64,000 bases of DNA from UBA1195 sp045598025 (GTDB lineage: Bacteria > Bacteroidota > Bacteroidia > Bacteroidales > WCHB1-69). Where the stretch lies: NCBI GenBank assembly GCA_045598025.1, contig JAZLLH010000060.1, positions 14,084 to 78,083 on the forward strand. The letters run 5' to 3'. The notes under the pieces were generated by a model. The model was not told the origin of the DNA and did not search any database. It saw only the letters and a program-made list of their open reading frames with translations. Below are positions 1-7,729 of this stretch, piece after piece. Every line of letters starts with the position of its first letter. The first letter of the stretch is position 1. A program made the translations under genes and the position numbers.

Positions 1-362
1 CGTTCTCACAGAATGGCACTGTCGGAAGAGGAAACATCGGCACGCCCTTTGCGAGAAACGGCGAATACTGCCTGGCCGTCGGCGATACGGCAGCCATGAG
101 ATTGCCGGACAGCATCGGGAAAAGCAGCCTGCGCATTTATCCCAATCCGACCCGCGATTACTTTCATATCGATCTGAACGGACATCCGGAACTGTGTCTG
201 CTCCGCATCTATAGTTCCGACGGGAGATATCTGGGAGAAAAAGTGCTGCAGAACGAAACAGCCGAAATTTCCACACAAGGAATGCCGGCCGGCACTTACT
301 TTTTGGAATTTCTGTCTTCTGATGGAAAGATATGCGAATGGAAAAAGATTTGTATCCGCTGA
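1..362 (+). CDS. C-terminal end of a T9SS-sorted exported protein (5' end outside window)
   Basis: The reading frame is open from the left edge to a stop at 360-362, so this is the last ~120 residues of a longer protein. The final ~80 residues form a type A T9SS sorting domain: an IYPNPTRD motif, alternating beta strands, an IYSSDGR segment, a MPAGTYFLEF segment and a basic end (KKICIR). Such domains direct cargo through the Bacteroidetes type IX system and are cut off at the cell surface. The catalytic or binding part lies outside the window, so nothing can be said of its function. The short FSQNGTVGRG stretch before the domain is not diagnostic. Confidence 0.85.
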   Translation, partial: FSQNGTVGRGNIGTPFARNGEYCLAVGDTAAMRLPDSIGKSSLRIYPNPTRDYFHIDLNGHPELCLLRIYSSDGRYLGEKVLQNETAEISTQGMPAGTYFLEFLSSDGKICEWKKICIR

Positions 363-388
363 TATCGGAGTGGAAATCATGCGAAAAA

Positions 389-411
389 AAATGCATCATC
401 ACCTTGCATTT
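389..411 (+). terminator. Weak candidate terminator after the T9SS cargo gene
   Basis: AAATGCA (389-395) and TGCATTT (405-411) can form a 7-bp stem around a 9-base loop, 27 bases past the stop codon. The tail is C-rich rather than T-rich, so intrinsic termination is doubtful. The rest of 363-599 is AT-rich with no coding signal apart from the rplU promoter. Confidence 0.3.
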
Positions 412-560
412 CCCCCTCTGCCTTTGGAAACAGTTCGCTTTCAATCTGGAATGCACAAATACAATCAATTTATTTACAATAATTTAAAGTATTTTATATA
501 AATAATTTTACCCCATTCGAAAAAAATACCGACAAGAGACGAACATATCGGAAAAATGAC

Positions 561-568
561 TACTTTTG
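561..568 (+). promoter_or_regulatory. -7 promoter element for rplU-rpmA
   Basis: TACTTTTG matches the Bacteroidetes housekeeping -7 consensus TAnnTTTG. It lies 31 bases before the rplU start codon, giving a short leader of about 25-28 bases. Confidence 0.75.
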
Positions 569-599
569 CAGTCCGAAATTATAAACTATAACAATAATT

Positions 600-911
600 A
601 TGTACGCAATTGTAGAAATAGCAGGGCAACAATTTAAGATTGAAGAGAATCAGAAGATTTTCGTTCACCGCCTGAATGCTGAAGAAGGGTCAAAAGTGAA
701 TTTTGACAGAGTAATGTTGGTTGATAACAACGGTTCTGTGAAAGTGGGCACCCCCACCGTCAGTGGTGCGAAGGTATCGGCTACCGTTTTGAGCCATTTG
801 AAAGGAGACAAGGTTCTTGTATTCAAGAAAATCCGCAGAAAAGGATACCAGAAATGCAATGGACACCGTCAGTACCTGAGTCAGATCCAGATTGAAAAAA
901 TCGACGCTTAA
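600..911 (+). CDS. rplU: 50S ribosomal protein L21
   Basis: This 103-residue protein has the usual L21 length and the family signature near the C-terminus ([15 protein letters not shown]), where L21 contacts 23S rRNA; the N-terminus [11 protein letters not shown] is typical. L21 is a structural component of the large ribosomal subunit. It is followed after 35 bases by rpmA, the almost universal bacterial order, and both are driven by the -7 element at 561. The ATG at 600 is the only sensible start. Confidence 0.98.
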   Translation: MYAIVEIAGQQFKIEENQKIFVHRLNAEEGSKVNFDRVMLVDNNGSVKVGTPTVSGAKVSATVLSHLKGDKVLVFKKIRRKGYQKCNGHRQYLSQIQIEKIDA

Positions 912-946
912 TAAATTTAGTAACAACAACGTAAAAAAGAAAAGCC

Positions 947-1219
947 ATGGCACATAAAAAAGGTGTGGGTAGTACCCAGAACGGCCGCGAATCCGAAAGC
1001 AAACGTTTAGGAATTAAAATTTATGGCGGTCAATTTGCAAAAGCCGGTAACATCATCGTCCGTCAACGCGGAACTTTGCACAAACCGGGTGAAAACGTGG
1101 GTCTTGGAAAGGATCATACCATCTTCTCACTGATTGACGGTGTGGTTTGTTTCAAGAAAAAAGCTCAGGGCAAATCCTATGTATCCGTACTCCCGATGGG
1201 AGAAAGCGCCCAGAACTAA
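947..1219 (+). CDS. rpmA: 50S ribosomal protein L27
   Basis: This 90-residue protein begins [16 protein letters not shown], the classic L27 N-terminus that reaches into the peptidyl transferase centre, and contains the [17 protein letters not shown] core. There is no Firmicutes-type cleavable N-terminal extension. It is second in the rplU-rpmA operon and is followed 26 bases later by a strong terminator hairpin. Confidence 0.98.
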   Translation: MAHKKGVGSTQNGRESESKRLGIKIYGGQFAKAGNIIVRQRGTLHKPGENVGLGKDHTIFSLIDGVVCFKKKAQGKSYVSVLPMGESAQN

Positions 1220-1245
1220 TCTGTTTTCCATACAGTAAACACAGA

Positions 1246-1275
1246 CTGCACCAATTCGATTGGTGCAGTTTTTAT
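1246..1275 (+). terminator. Intrinsic terminator of rplU-rpmA
   Basis: A perfect 10-bp stem, CTGCACCAAT (1246-1255) and ATTGGTGCAG (1259-1268), encloses a TCG loop and is followed directly by TTTTTATTT. This closes the ribosomal protein operon. The next gene starts only 34 bases later with no visible TAnnTTTG box in between. Confidence 0.9.
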
Positions 1276-1308
1276 TTAAAAAATGACTCATCTTAAAAAA
1301 TACCATCC

Positions 1309-2064
1309 ATGAAAAAAATTAAAATTGCACTCCTCGCCTTCTGCAGCATCTGCCTGGCAAACACCAATGCCCAATCCATTGAAATACACGACTTCTTCAA
1401 CAGCGACAAAACATTCGCCAATGGAGATACGCTGGAATTCTTTATCGGTTCGTTGGAACAGAAGTATGAAAACATTTTCGTGTCTGTCAAAAACATCAGC
1501 ATGAATACAATACACGTCAACCTTAAACAAACCGTACTGAACCGCCTTGAAAATGCCATATACTCCTTTTGCTGGGGAACCTGTTACGACGACCCCATGA
1601 CAAGCACTTTGGTGGGAGATCCCGAAATGGCAGTGGAAATCAACAGCGGAAGTTTGGCCTCGGAACTCTGCATCTGCGATTTCTGCGCCAATGGCACTGC
1701 CGGTGTAACCTACGTTCGCTATACCTTTTTCGATCAGAACAATCCCGATGACTCCTGCTGTTTTATTGTCAAATACAATGACGCCAAGGTAGGCATTTCT
1801 GAAACGGAAGCACCCGCCATCCACTTGTCCGCCTTCCCCAACCCTGCAACAGACTGCATCCGCATCCGCGTTGAGCAGATGCAAATACCGGAACAGGCCA
1901 TGCTTCGCGTTTGCGACATAAAGGGAGCCGTTCTCTTCGAAGGAGCGTTCACCGGACAGGAAATGGACATACCTACCGGTAACTGGAGCAACGGAACCTA
2001 TTTCTGCTCTCTGATTGACCCAAGAGGCACTTTGGAAGTAAAACAATTCAACATACAAAGATAA
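1309..2064 (+). CDS. Exported protein with T9SS sorting domain, function unknown
   Basis: The 251-residue product starts with a signal peptide (MKKIKIALLAFCSICLANTNAQS, cleavage probably after NA). A ~150-residue middle region resembles nothing I recognise. From about residue 170 there is a T9SS sorting domain (LSAFPNPATDCIRI, then a NGTYFCSL-like segment and the end KQFNIQR). The middle part has a cysteine-rich patch (CWGTCYDD, CICDFCANG), suggesting disulfides. The gene lies 5 bases before galE and appears cotranscribed with it. No promoter is visible after the rpmA terminator, so transcription may be read-through or use a non-consensus promoter. Confidence 0.8.
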   Translation: MKKIKIALLAFCSICLANTNAQSIEIHDFFNSDKTFANGDTLEFFIGSLEQKYENIFVSVKNISMNTIHVNLKQTVLNRLENAIYSFCWGTCYDDPMTSTLVGDPEMAVEINSGSLASELCICDFCANGTAGVTYVRYTFFDQNNPDDSCCFIVKYNDAKVGISETEAPAIHLSAFPNPATDCIRIRVEQMQIPEQAMLRVCDIKGAVLFEGAFTGQEMDIPTGNWSNGTYFCSLIDPRGTLEVKQFNIQR

Positions 2065-2069
2065 ACGGC

Positions 2070-3092
2070 ATGAAACAACGCGTATTGGTCACCGGAGGTA
2101 CCGGATATATCGGTTCACACACCGTAATTGCCCTGTTGGAACAGGGACATGAAGTGGTCATTGCCGACAATCTTTCCAACTCTGAACGGAAAGTACTGGA
2201 CCGCATTGAAAAAATCAGCGGGAAACGCCCCGCTTTCGAAGAAATCGATTTGTCCGAGCCCGAGGCCTGCCACCGCCTGTTCGAACAGCACGGACTGGAT
2301 ACCGTCATTCACTTTGCAGCCCATAAATACGTGAACGAATCCGTACAGCAGCCCCTGCGCTACTACCGCAACAATTTCGGCAGCACACTCAACCTGCTGA
2401 CCGAAATGCAGCGGCACGAAGTCAAAAGGTTCATTTTTTCCTCTTCCTGCACTGTATACGGAGAGCCGGATCAATTGCCTGTTACAGAGGAATTCCCGGT
2501 CAAAAAAGCCATGTCGCCCTATGGAAACACCAAACAGGTGATAGAAGAAATCCTTTCCGACTGTTGCAAGGCACAACCCGATCTGCAGGTCACCGCACTC
2601 CGCTATTTCAACCCCATAGGTGCGCATCCATCGGGAGAAATCGGAGAAAATCCCCACGGTATTCCCCAAAATCTGCTTCCCTACCTGACTCAGACAGCCA
2701 TCGGCATGAGGGAATGCCTGTCCGTATACGGCGACGACTACGACACAGCGGACGGCAGCTGCATACGCGACTACATCCATGTGTATGACCTGGCCAAGGC
2801 CCATGTAAAGGCCATGGACCGCATGACATCCTGCCACAGACCCTCCAACTACGAAGTATTCAACATCGGGACCGGACACGGATACACCGTACTGGAACTC
2901 ATACACACTTTTGAAAAAGTGAGCGGCATCCGCTTGAACTACAAGATTGCGGGAAGACGCGAAGGGGATATTCCCCAGATATGGGCCGATACACGCAAAG
3001 CCCATGACGTCCTCGGTTGGGAAGCCGAATACGGATTGGAAGACATGCTCCGTTCCGCATGGATGTGGGAACAGAAAATGAAACAGGAGTAA
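2070..3092 (+). CDS. galE: UDP-glucose 4-epimerase
   Basis: This 340-residue short-chain dehydrogenase-fold enzyme interconverts UDP-glucose and UDP-galactose (or the GlcNAc/GalNAc forms). It shows the NAD-binding motif TGGTGYIGSH at residues 8-17, the catalytic serines around 124-126 (SSSCTVYG) and the YxxxK pair Tyr151/Lys155 (SPYGNTK). The RDYIHVYDLAKAH segment is typical of GalE. It sits between a T9SS cargo gene (5 bases upstream) and a glycosyltransferase (1 base downstream), which suggests supply of nucleotide sugars for surface glycans or protein glycosylation. Confidence 0.96.
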   Translation: MKQRVLVTGGTGYIGSHTVIALLEQGHEVVIADNLSNSERKVLDRIEKISGKRPAFEEIDLSEPEACHRLFEQHGLDTVIHFAAHKYVNESVQQPLRYYRNNFGSTLNLLTEMQRHEVKRFIFSSSCTVYGEPDQLPVTEEFPVKKAMSPYGNTKQVIEEILSDCCKAQPDLQVTALRYFNPIGAHPSGEIGENPHGIPQNLLPYLTQTAIGMRECLSVYGDDYDTADGSCIRDYIHVYDLAKAHVKAMDRMTSCHRPSNYEVFNIGTGHGYTVLELIHTFEKVSGIRLNYKIAGRREGDIPQIWADTRKAHDVLGWEAEYGLEDMLRSAWMWEQKMKQE

Positions 3093-3093
3093 A

Positions 3094-4068
3094 ATGTACG
3101 AGTCTGCCCTCCATACGGAAAAGAGCATTGCTGTTGTCATTCCCTGCTACAAAGTGGAATCACAAATCGCTGAAGTTCTTTCAACGGTTCCGTCTTTCGT
3201 GGACCGCATCATCACTGTCGATGACTGCTCTCCGGACCGGACCGGCACCCTCCTGGACGAAGCGGCAGCGAACGACGCACGCATCTGCGTGATTCACCAC
3301 GAAAACAATCAGGGAGTAGGTGGAGCTGTATGCAGCGGATTCCGCAAAGCCCTGGAATGGGATGCGGACATTATCGTCAAAATGGATGGAGATGGTCAGA
3401 TGGACGCCTCCTATATAGAAAAAATGGCGGAAATTCTCACCACCACCCCCTACGATTTCGTCAAGGGAAACCGTTTTCACGACCGCAGACACATTGACCG
3501 CATGCCGACCGTACGCCGCATCGGAAACATGGGCATGGGATTCCTCATCAAAATGGCTTCCGGATACTGGAACATCAGCGACCCGACCAATGGATATTTT
3601 GCCATCCGCAAGGAAACACTGCAACAGATTGAATGGTCGAATCTGTCGCCCCGTTTTTTCTTCGAAAGTTCGCTCATCATAGAATTGTACTACGTCGGCG
3701 CCCGCATCAAAGACCTGGCCATGCCAGCCATTTACGGGAACGAGAAATCCAATCTCTCCGTAACCCAAACATTGCTGACTTTCCCGTACAAACTCTGCAA
3801 GGCTTTCTTTCACCGTATCCGCATGCGCTATTTCATCTGTGATTTCAACATCAACTCCCTGTATATTCTTTTCGGGAGCCCGCTTTTCCTGTTCGGAATC
3901 ATCTTCGGCCTGTGCAAATGGATTCACTACACCCGACTGCAGGCCCTCACTCCTACCGGTACTATCATGATAGCCGTACTGAGTGTAGTATTGGGATTCC
4001 AGATGCTGCTGGCTTCCATACAGTATGATATTACGGCCGGAAATCCTTTTGAAAAAGGAAGGGAATAA
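3094..4068 (+). CDS. Family 2 glycosyltransferase with C-terminal membrane segments (polyprenyl-phosphate type)
   Basis: The 324-residue protein begins with a GT-A fold: AVVIPCYKVESQI, then ITVDDCSPDRTG and the metal-binding region VKMDGDGQMD. Its layout resembles dolichyl/undecaprenyl-phosphate mannose or glucose synthases, which charge a lipid carrier with one sugar. Two hydrophobic segments near the C-terminus (LYILFGSPLFLFGIIFG and a second around MIAVLSVVLGFQMLL) anchor it in the inner membrane. It begins one base after the galE stop, so the two are translationally linked. Sugar and acceptor cannot be read from the sequence. Confidence 0.88.
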   Translation: MYESALHTEKSIAVVIPCYKVESQIAEVLSTVPSFVDRIITVDDCSPDRTGTLLDEAAANDARICVIHHENNQGVGGAVCSGFRKALEWDADIIVKMDGDGQMDASYIEKMAEILTTTPYDFVKGNRFHDRRHIDRMPTVRRIGNMGMGFLIKMASGYWNISDPTNGYFAIRKETLQQIEWSNLSPRFFFESSLIIELYYVGARIKDLAMPAIYGNEKSNLSVTQTLLTFPYKLCKAFFHRIRMRYFICDFNINSLYILFGSPLFLFGIIFGLCKWIHYTRLQALTPTGTIMIAVLSVVLGFQMLLASIQYDITAGNPFEKGRE

Positions 4069-4079
4069 ATAGTAGATAT

Positions 4080-5261
4080 CTACCTTTTATTCTGCATATT
4101 CAATTCGGTAAAAATCCGGGTAGTGGAAGCATAATGATCCGAAGCCTTCTTTCGGATGACATTATGCCCCCAGGGTTCCAGTGTGCCGGAACAGAAGATG
4201 TAGTCAATCCGGAAACGAAGCAGGCGGTTCATCACAAAGGTATTGCCTCTACCTACACCGCTGCTGACAAAAGAATCCGTCAAACGACGACTGAAACTTC
4301 GGTAGGTATAAGACCAGGGAGTATCGTTGAAATCTCCACACAAAATAACCGGATACGGAGATTGATCTACGTGGGCTACAATGGTATCCACCTGTTTGCA
4401 ACGCACATCATAGGCCGCTTTCAATTTCTTCAGGATGCGCTTGGATCCCGCTTTCAGATCCTCTTCCTGAGGAGAAGCATCCACCGTAGTGACACTGAGG
4501 GCAAAACGGTAATCTTCCTCTTGGAAACGTATAGACTGCAGATGCAGATTGTAGACTCTGAAGGTATCGACTCCTATGAGAATATCGGCATACAGGGCCG
4601 AACGGCGGTCCAAAATGCCGGGGACTCCGATATAACCGGATTGAAGTACAGGATATTTGGATAGGATGACATTTCCCAAATAATGTCTCGATTCAGGCAA
4701 TGTGGAAGGAACAATGTTTACATGCTCCGGTAACTGTTTCCGCAAAAGGGAAGTCGTAGGAAAGCGGGTGTCGGATGTATGATAATACTCCTGCAGGCAC
4801 AGTATATCCGGCTTTTCGTCCGATATGATGTTCAGCATGCTATCCCTGTAATCCGTACACAAAGAGGGATCTTCAGCCGATTTTCCCTTGTAGATACCGA
4901 AAAGCTGCACATTGTAGGTCATGATGTCCGTACGCAGCATTTTCTGATACGGCAAGTCGGAGGCCACTCCGGAATAAGGATAATAACGCATCAGGTAGGG
5001 AATTCCTGCTATGACGGTCAAAAACGGCAGCAAGAAAAAAAGATGCCGCTGCACCAACCAGTATACAATACACAACAAATTGATAATCAAAATATATGGA
5101 TACATCAAACCGGATAGGGCGATGATCAGGCTGCGGTCTGGAGAAACAAAATCAGCTAAATACGACAATATTAGCAGCAGGACTGAAAAAACGGTAAACA
5201 ACAGCATCAACAGGTTCCACCAACTAAAACTTTTTTTATGAGAGAACTTTTTCGAAGCCAT
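4080..5261 (-). CDS. Membrane-anchored endonuclease/exonuclease/phosphatase family protein
   Basis: The 393-residue protein has two or three N-terminal membrane segments (residues ~15-95), then an EEP domain. The domain has the expected metal and catalytic motifs: TYNVQLFG, LCLQEYYH (Glu), NLHLQS (His), LCGDFNDTPWS (Asp/Asn) and a final SDHYA. Members cleave phosphodiesters in nucleic acids or phosphoinositides; the substrate here is unknown. It starts 2 bases after the rhomboid stop and is cotranscribed with it. This pairing recurs in Bacteroidetes, from family knowledge. Confidence 0.85.
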   Translation of the reverse strand: MASKKFSHKKSFSWWNLLMLLFTVFSVLLLILSYLADFVSPDRSLIIALSGLMYPYILIINLLCIVYWLVQRHLFFLLPFLTVIAGIPYLMRYYPYSGVASDLPYQKMLRTDIMTYNVQLFGIYKGKSAEDPSLCTDYRDSMLNIISDEKPDILCLQEYYHTSDTRFPTTSLLRKQLPEHVNIVPSTLPESRHYLGNVILSKYPVLQSGYIGVPGILDRRSALYADILIGVDTFRVYNLHLQSIRFQEEDYRFALSVTTVDASPQEEDLKAGSKRILKKLKAAYDVRCKQVDTIVAHVDQSPYPVILCGDFNDTPWSYTYRSFSRRLTDSFVSSGVGRGNTFVMNRLLRFRIDYIFCSGTLEPWGHNVIRKKASDHYASTTRIFTELNMQNKR

Positions 5262-5263
5262 AG

Positions 5264-6421
5264 TTACCAGTTCGTTTCTTTATTACTGCTTTTGAAAAGA
5301 AAATCCTTCTCTTCCTCCGTGAGATTCTGATAACCGGATTTGGACACCTTGTCCAGAATCTCGTCAATGCGACGGCGGTTTTCTGCCCGTTCACGGTTGA
5401 ATTCTTCGTCCGTTTTCGGACGGCGGGAAGATTCGGCATGCATGGACCGGCTGGAACGACGAGCCTCTCTTCTTTCCCTTCTGCGCTCCAGAAACTGTTG
5501 CCACCGATCCTTCCATGCGGCACCGTCTTCTGAAAAATCATCATCATAGGTGTCGTAATAACCGTAAGATTCTCCCTCACGGTCTTTTTTTCGCCACCAC
5601 CATATCAGCAACAGACCGAAGACCATGCCACCCAAATGGGCAAAATGGGCCACTCCGTCGGCCGTTCCGAAAATACCGGAACCCAATTCGATCAGACCGA
5701 AAATCAGGACAAACCACTTGGCTCGGATAGGGAAAAGGAAATAGAGATACACTCTGTCGTTAGGGAATAACACTCCGAAGGCCAGCAACAAACCGTATAT
5801 GGAACCGGAAGCTCCGACAATGTTGGGGATCCCGGCATAATAATCCATATAATTATTCAGGAAACGGTTCACTTCCTCAATGGCATTCACATTTTGGGGT
5901 TGCTGGGACAAAATGCCGACATTCTGACGGAATACGGCAAACTGATCCCATATATCGCCGGATTGCGGATTGAGCATGAACTGGTGGTTTTGCAACAAAC
6001 GGGACAGATGTTCCACATCCGTTGACTGTATGCAGGACTGTATCAAAGCCATATCCGGTCCCAATTGCACTGATACTATCAGATAGTGGGTCAGGGCCGC
6101 TCCTATCCCGGTCAGGATGTAGTAAACGATAAAACGGCGACCTCCCCAATAATTTTCAATGACAGAACCGAACATCCACAATGCAAACATATTGAAAAAC
6201 AAATGCTCGAAATTCGCATGCATGAACATGTATGTGAGGAACTGAAAAGGATAGAAATGGGAGGAACGCATATAATGCAGTCCCATCAAATCATTCAGGT
6301 CGAATCCGAATGCACTCTTGAGTGCCCACATGGCGAAATAACACAGAGTATTGATAATCAATAGATTCTTTGTTACCACTGGCAGAAAGGAAAACCGACC
6401 GGGTGAATAGGTGTCGCTCAT
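5264..6421 (-). CDS. Rhomboid family intramembrane serine protease
   Basis: Rhomboids cut transmembrane substrates within the membrane. With the ATG at 6421 the protein has ~385 residues. Catalytic Ser205 is in GASGSIYG and His262 in HFAHLGGMVFG, each inside a membrane helix, and the L1 loop has the WMFGSVIEN region. An unusual hydrophilic insertion of ~75 residues (about 120-195) precedes the catalytic serine helix. A charged tail of ~110 residues follows the last helix, rich in Arg/Glu and ending in a FNRERAENRRRIDEILDKV segment typical of Bacteroidetes rhomboids. An upstream TTG at 6496 is open, but the ATG fits better. It leads an operon with the EEP gene. Confidence 0.92.
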   Translation of the reverse strand: MSDTYSPGRFSFLPVVTKNLLIINTLCYFAMWALKSAFGFDLNDLMGLHYMRSSHFYPFQFLTYMFMHANFEHLFFNMFALWMFGSVIENYWGGRRFIVYYILTGIGAALTHYLIVSVQLGPDMALIQSCIQSTDVEHLSRLLQNHQFMLNPQSGDIWDQFAVFRQNVGILSQQPQNVNAIEEVNRFLNNYMDYYAGIPNIVGASGSIYGLLLAFGVLFPNDRVYLYFLFPIRAKWFVLIFGLIELGSGIFGTADGVAHFAHLGGMVFGLLLIWWWRKKDREGESYGYYDTYDDDFSEDGAAWKDRWQQFLERRRERREARRSSRSMHAESSRRPKTDEEFNRERAENRRRIDEILDKVSKSGYQNLTEEEKDFLFKSSNKETNW

Positions 6422-6521
6422 TTTTGCGTTTTCTTTTTGCAGATTCTCATTCTCTACTTGCCCTTGATTTCCGGATAAAACAGTGAATCTGCACAACGAT
6501 CTTGCCCGGAAAATTGAACTG

Positions 6522-6529
6522 CAAAATTA
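6522..6529 (-). promoter_or_regulatory. -7 promoter element for the rhomboid-EEP operon
   Basis: Read on the minus strand this is TAATTTTG, matching TAnnTTTG. It gives a leader of about 95 bases before the ATG at 6421. Confidence 0.6.
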
Positions 6530-6624
6530 CAAACTATATTGATATCCTCGTCACAAGTTGGCTGTTTTTTCCCGATAATGATGATTTTTTTCTATTTACA
6601 AGGGTTCTGTATTCATATTTTAAG

Positions 6625-6632
6625 TACTTTTG
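6625..6632 (+). promoter_or_regulatory. -7 promoter element for the lipoprotein gene
   Basis: TACTTTTG followed by C is a strong match to the Bacteroidetes -7 element, 44 bases before the ATG at 6676. Confidence 0.7.
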
Positions 6633-6675
6633 CAATCGCTAATTTTATTTTTTTTAACTATTATTTTTTGTACTT

Positions 6676-7260
6676 ATGAAAAAAAATCTGTTTACAATCA
6701 TTCTGCTGTCCGTAGCATTGGTATGCAGCACTTCCTGCAACAAGGAGGAGGGAAAAAATGAAGAAAAAAAATTCGGAGTTCCTACTCCTAGCGAAAATGT
6801 AGATTATCAACTGCGTGTATATCTCACCGAGACACAACTCCACTATCTGAATTGCGATATCACCGTCAATGTGCCGGGTAAAGAAGAACAGACCTTTGAC
6901 CTGAAAACCACGGATTGTCACATGGACATCGCTGACCCTGACATTGATGAGAACATCATCGGTTTGTCCGGCATAGTAGACCCCCAGCCTCAAATTTATG
7001 TATGTACTTTCGACTACAACGGACTCCCGGCCGGTGAAGCCAAAGCCAGAGTGAATTTTGGCCGTAACACCGTTGAATGCGAAGACTCTACGGAAACCGT
7101 GGACATCGTCCTAGGAGCTCTTTGGAGAGCAAGAGCACAAGGCCAAAGCTACAGACAGATGGGAAGCGACAACAGCGTATACGGAGGTGTGTATGTCCGG
7201 AATCTGGAAGAATTCCTCCAGACCGTTGGAAGTTCCTTTGAAACGACATTCAGTTTTTAA
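6676..7260 (+). CDS. Putative lipoprotein, function unknown
   Basis: The 194-residue product has a lipoprotein signal peptide with a lipobox at CSTSC-NKEE; the acidic residues after the Cys resemble the Bacteroidetes surface lipoprotein export signal. The body (~170 residues) is rich in beta-forming sequence, without a motif I recognise. It is monocistronic, with its own promoter at 6625 and a hairpin terminator at 7367. It may be a surface-exposed outer membrane lipoprotein. Confidence 0.75.
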   Translation: MKKNLFTIILLSVALVCSTSCNKEEGKNEEKKFGVPTPSENVDYQLRVYLTETQLHYLNCDITVNVPGKEEQTFDLKTTDCHMDIADPDIDENIIGLSGIVDPQPQIYVCTFDYNGLPAGEAKARVNFGRNTVECEDSTETVDIVLGALWRARAQGQSYRQMGSDNSVYGGVYVRNLEEFLQTVGSSFETTFSF

Positions 7261-7366
7261 ATCCTACCAACACTATAATCCAGCGCTAAAGTTTGCGCGA
7301 CTGCTTGTCAAAGGATTTAGCCATTTGCTGGTTGAATTTAGGTTTTAAAATAACAAACACTAAAAC

Positions 7367-7402
7367 AAAAGGATAAGCCATATAAAAGGCTTATCCTTTT
7401 AT
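7367..7402 (+). terminator. Hairpin terminator after the lipoprotein gene
   Basis: A perfect 13-bp stem, AAAAGGATAAGCC (7367-7379) and GGCTTATCCTTTT (7388-7400), encloses an 8-base loop. A/T runs on both sides let it work in either direction. It lies 106 bases past the stop, so there is a long 3' untranslated region. Confidence 0.8.
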
Positions 7403-7676
7403 AATATTCTGTCCTGATAAAGTCTGTTCAGATATCTGTACTGTGTTATGGAACAAGCAAAACAAGGCGGAGCCCAAAAGCGTTGAAGTAATAGCCTGGA
7501 TGGAGGTGCCGTTGTAGTAGTGCCTGGTGTAGTTGCCGGATGACTTGTTGCATTTCATGTGCTGGATTTTCAAATTGCAAAGGTTCAGCATTTTTCCATA
7601 TCATTTCGCACATTTGTGCGGAAATATGAAAAATATTTTCAGCAATGAGGGGAAGGAAAGTAATTCGTATTTTATG
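7403..7676. other. Unassigned spacer with a GC-rich patch and a long imperfect hairpin
   Basis: This spacer between the terminator and the protease promoter carries no gene I can support. Around 7440-7590 the composition is more GC-rich and coding-like, with minus-strand frames open for 50-66 codons but no recognisable product. At 7590-7634 an imperfect hairpin forms around CGCACA (7607-7612) and TGTGCG (7615-7620), extended on both sides by ATTTTTC/GAAAAAT arms. It could be a relic of an inserted element or the end of a small RNA, but neither can be shown. Confidence 0.4.
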
Positions 7677-7684
7677 TACTTTTG
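7677..7684 (+). promoter_or_regulatory. -7 promoter element for the T9SS protease gene
   Basis: TACTTTTG followed by C matches TAnnTTTG. It overlaps the upstream in-frame TTG at 7682, so translation must begin downstream; this fixes the start at the ATG at 7730. Confidence 0.75.
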
Positions 7685-7729
7685 CAAATTGAATTTTGCA
7701 GAAAAAAGGATTTTATTTTGAAACATCAA

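Noticed and set aside
2115..3140. 341-codon minus-strand frame opposite galE
   Set aside because: Low stop frequency comes from the codon use of galE on the other strand; the galE motifs are unequivocal.
4072..4083. Palindrome GTAGATATCTAC between convergent genes
   Set aside because: Too short and loop-less to be a terminator; a 12-bp palindrome can arise by chance in AT-rich spacers.
7391..7591. 66-codon minus-strand frame as a gene
   Set aside because: It runs through the terminator, has no promoter, and the product has no recognisable features.
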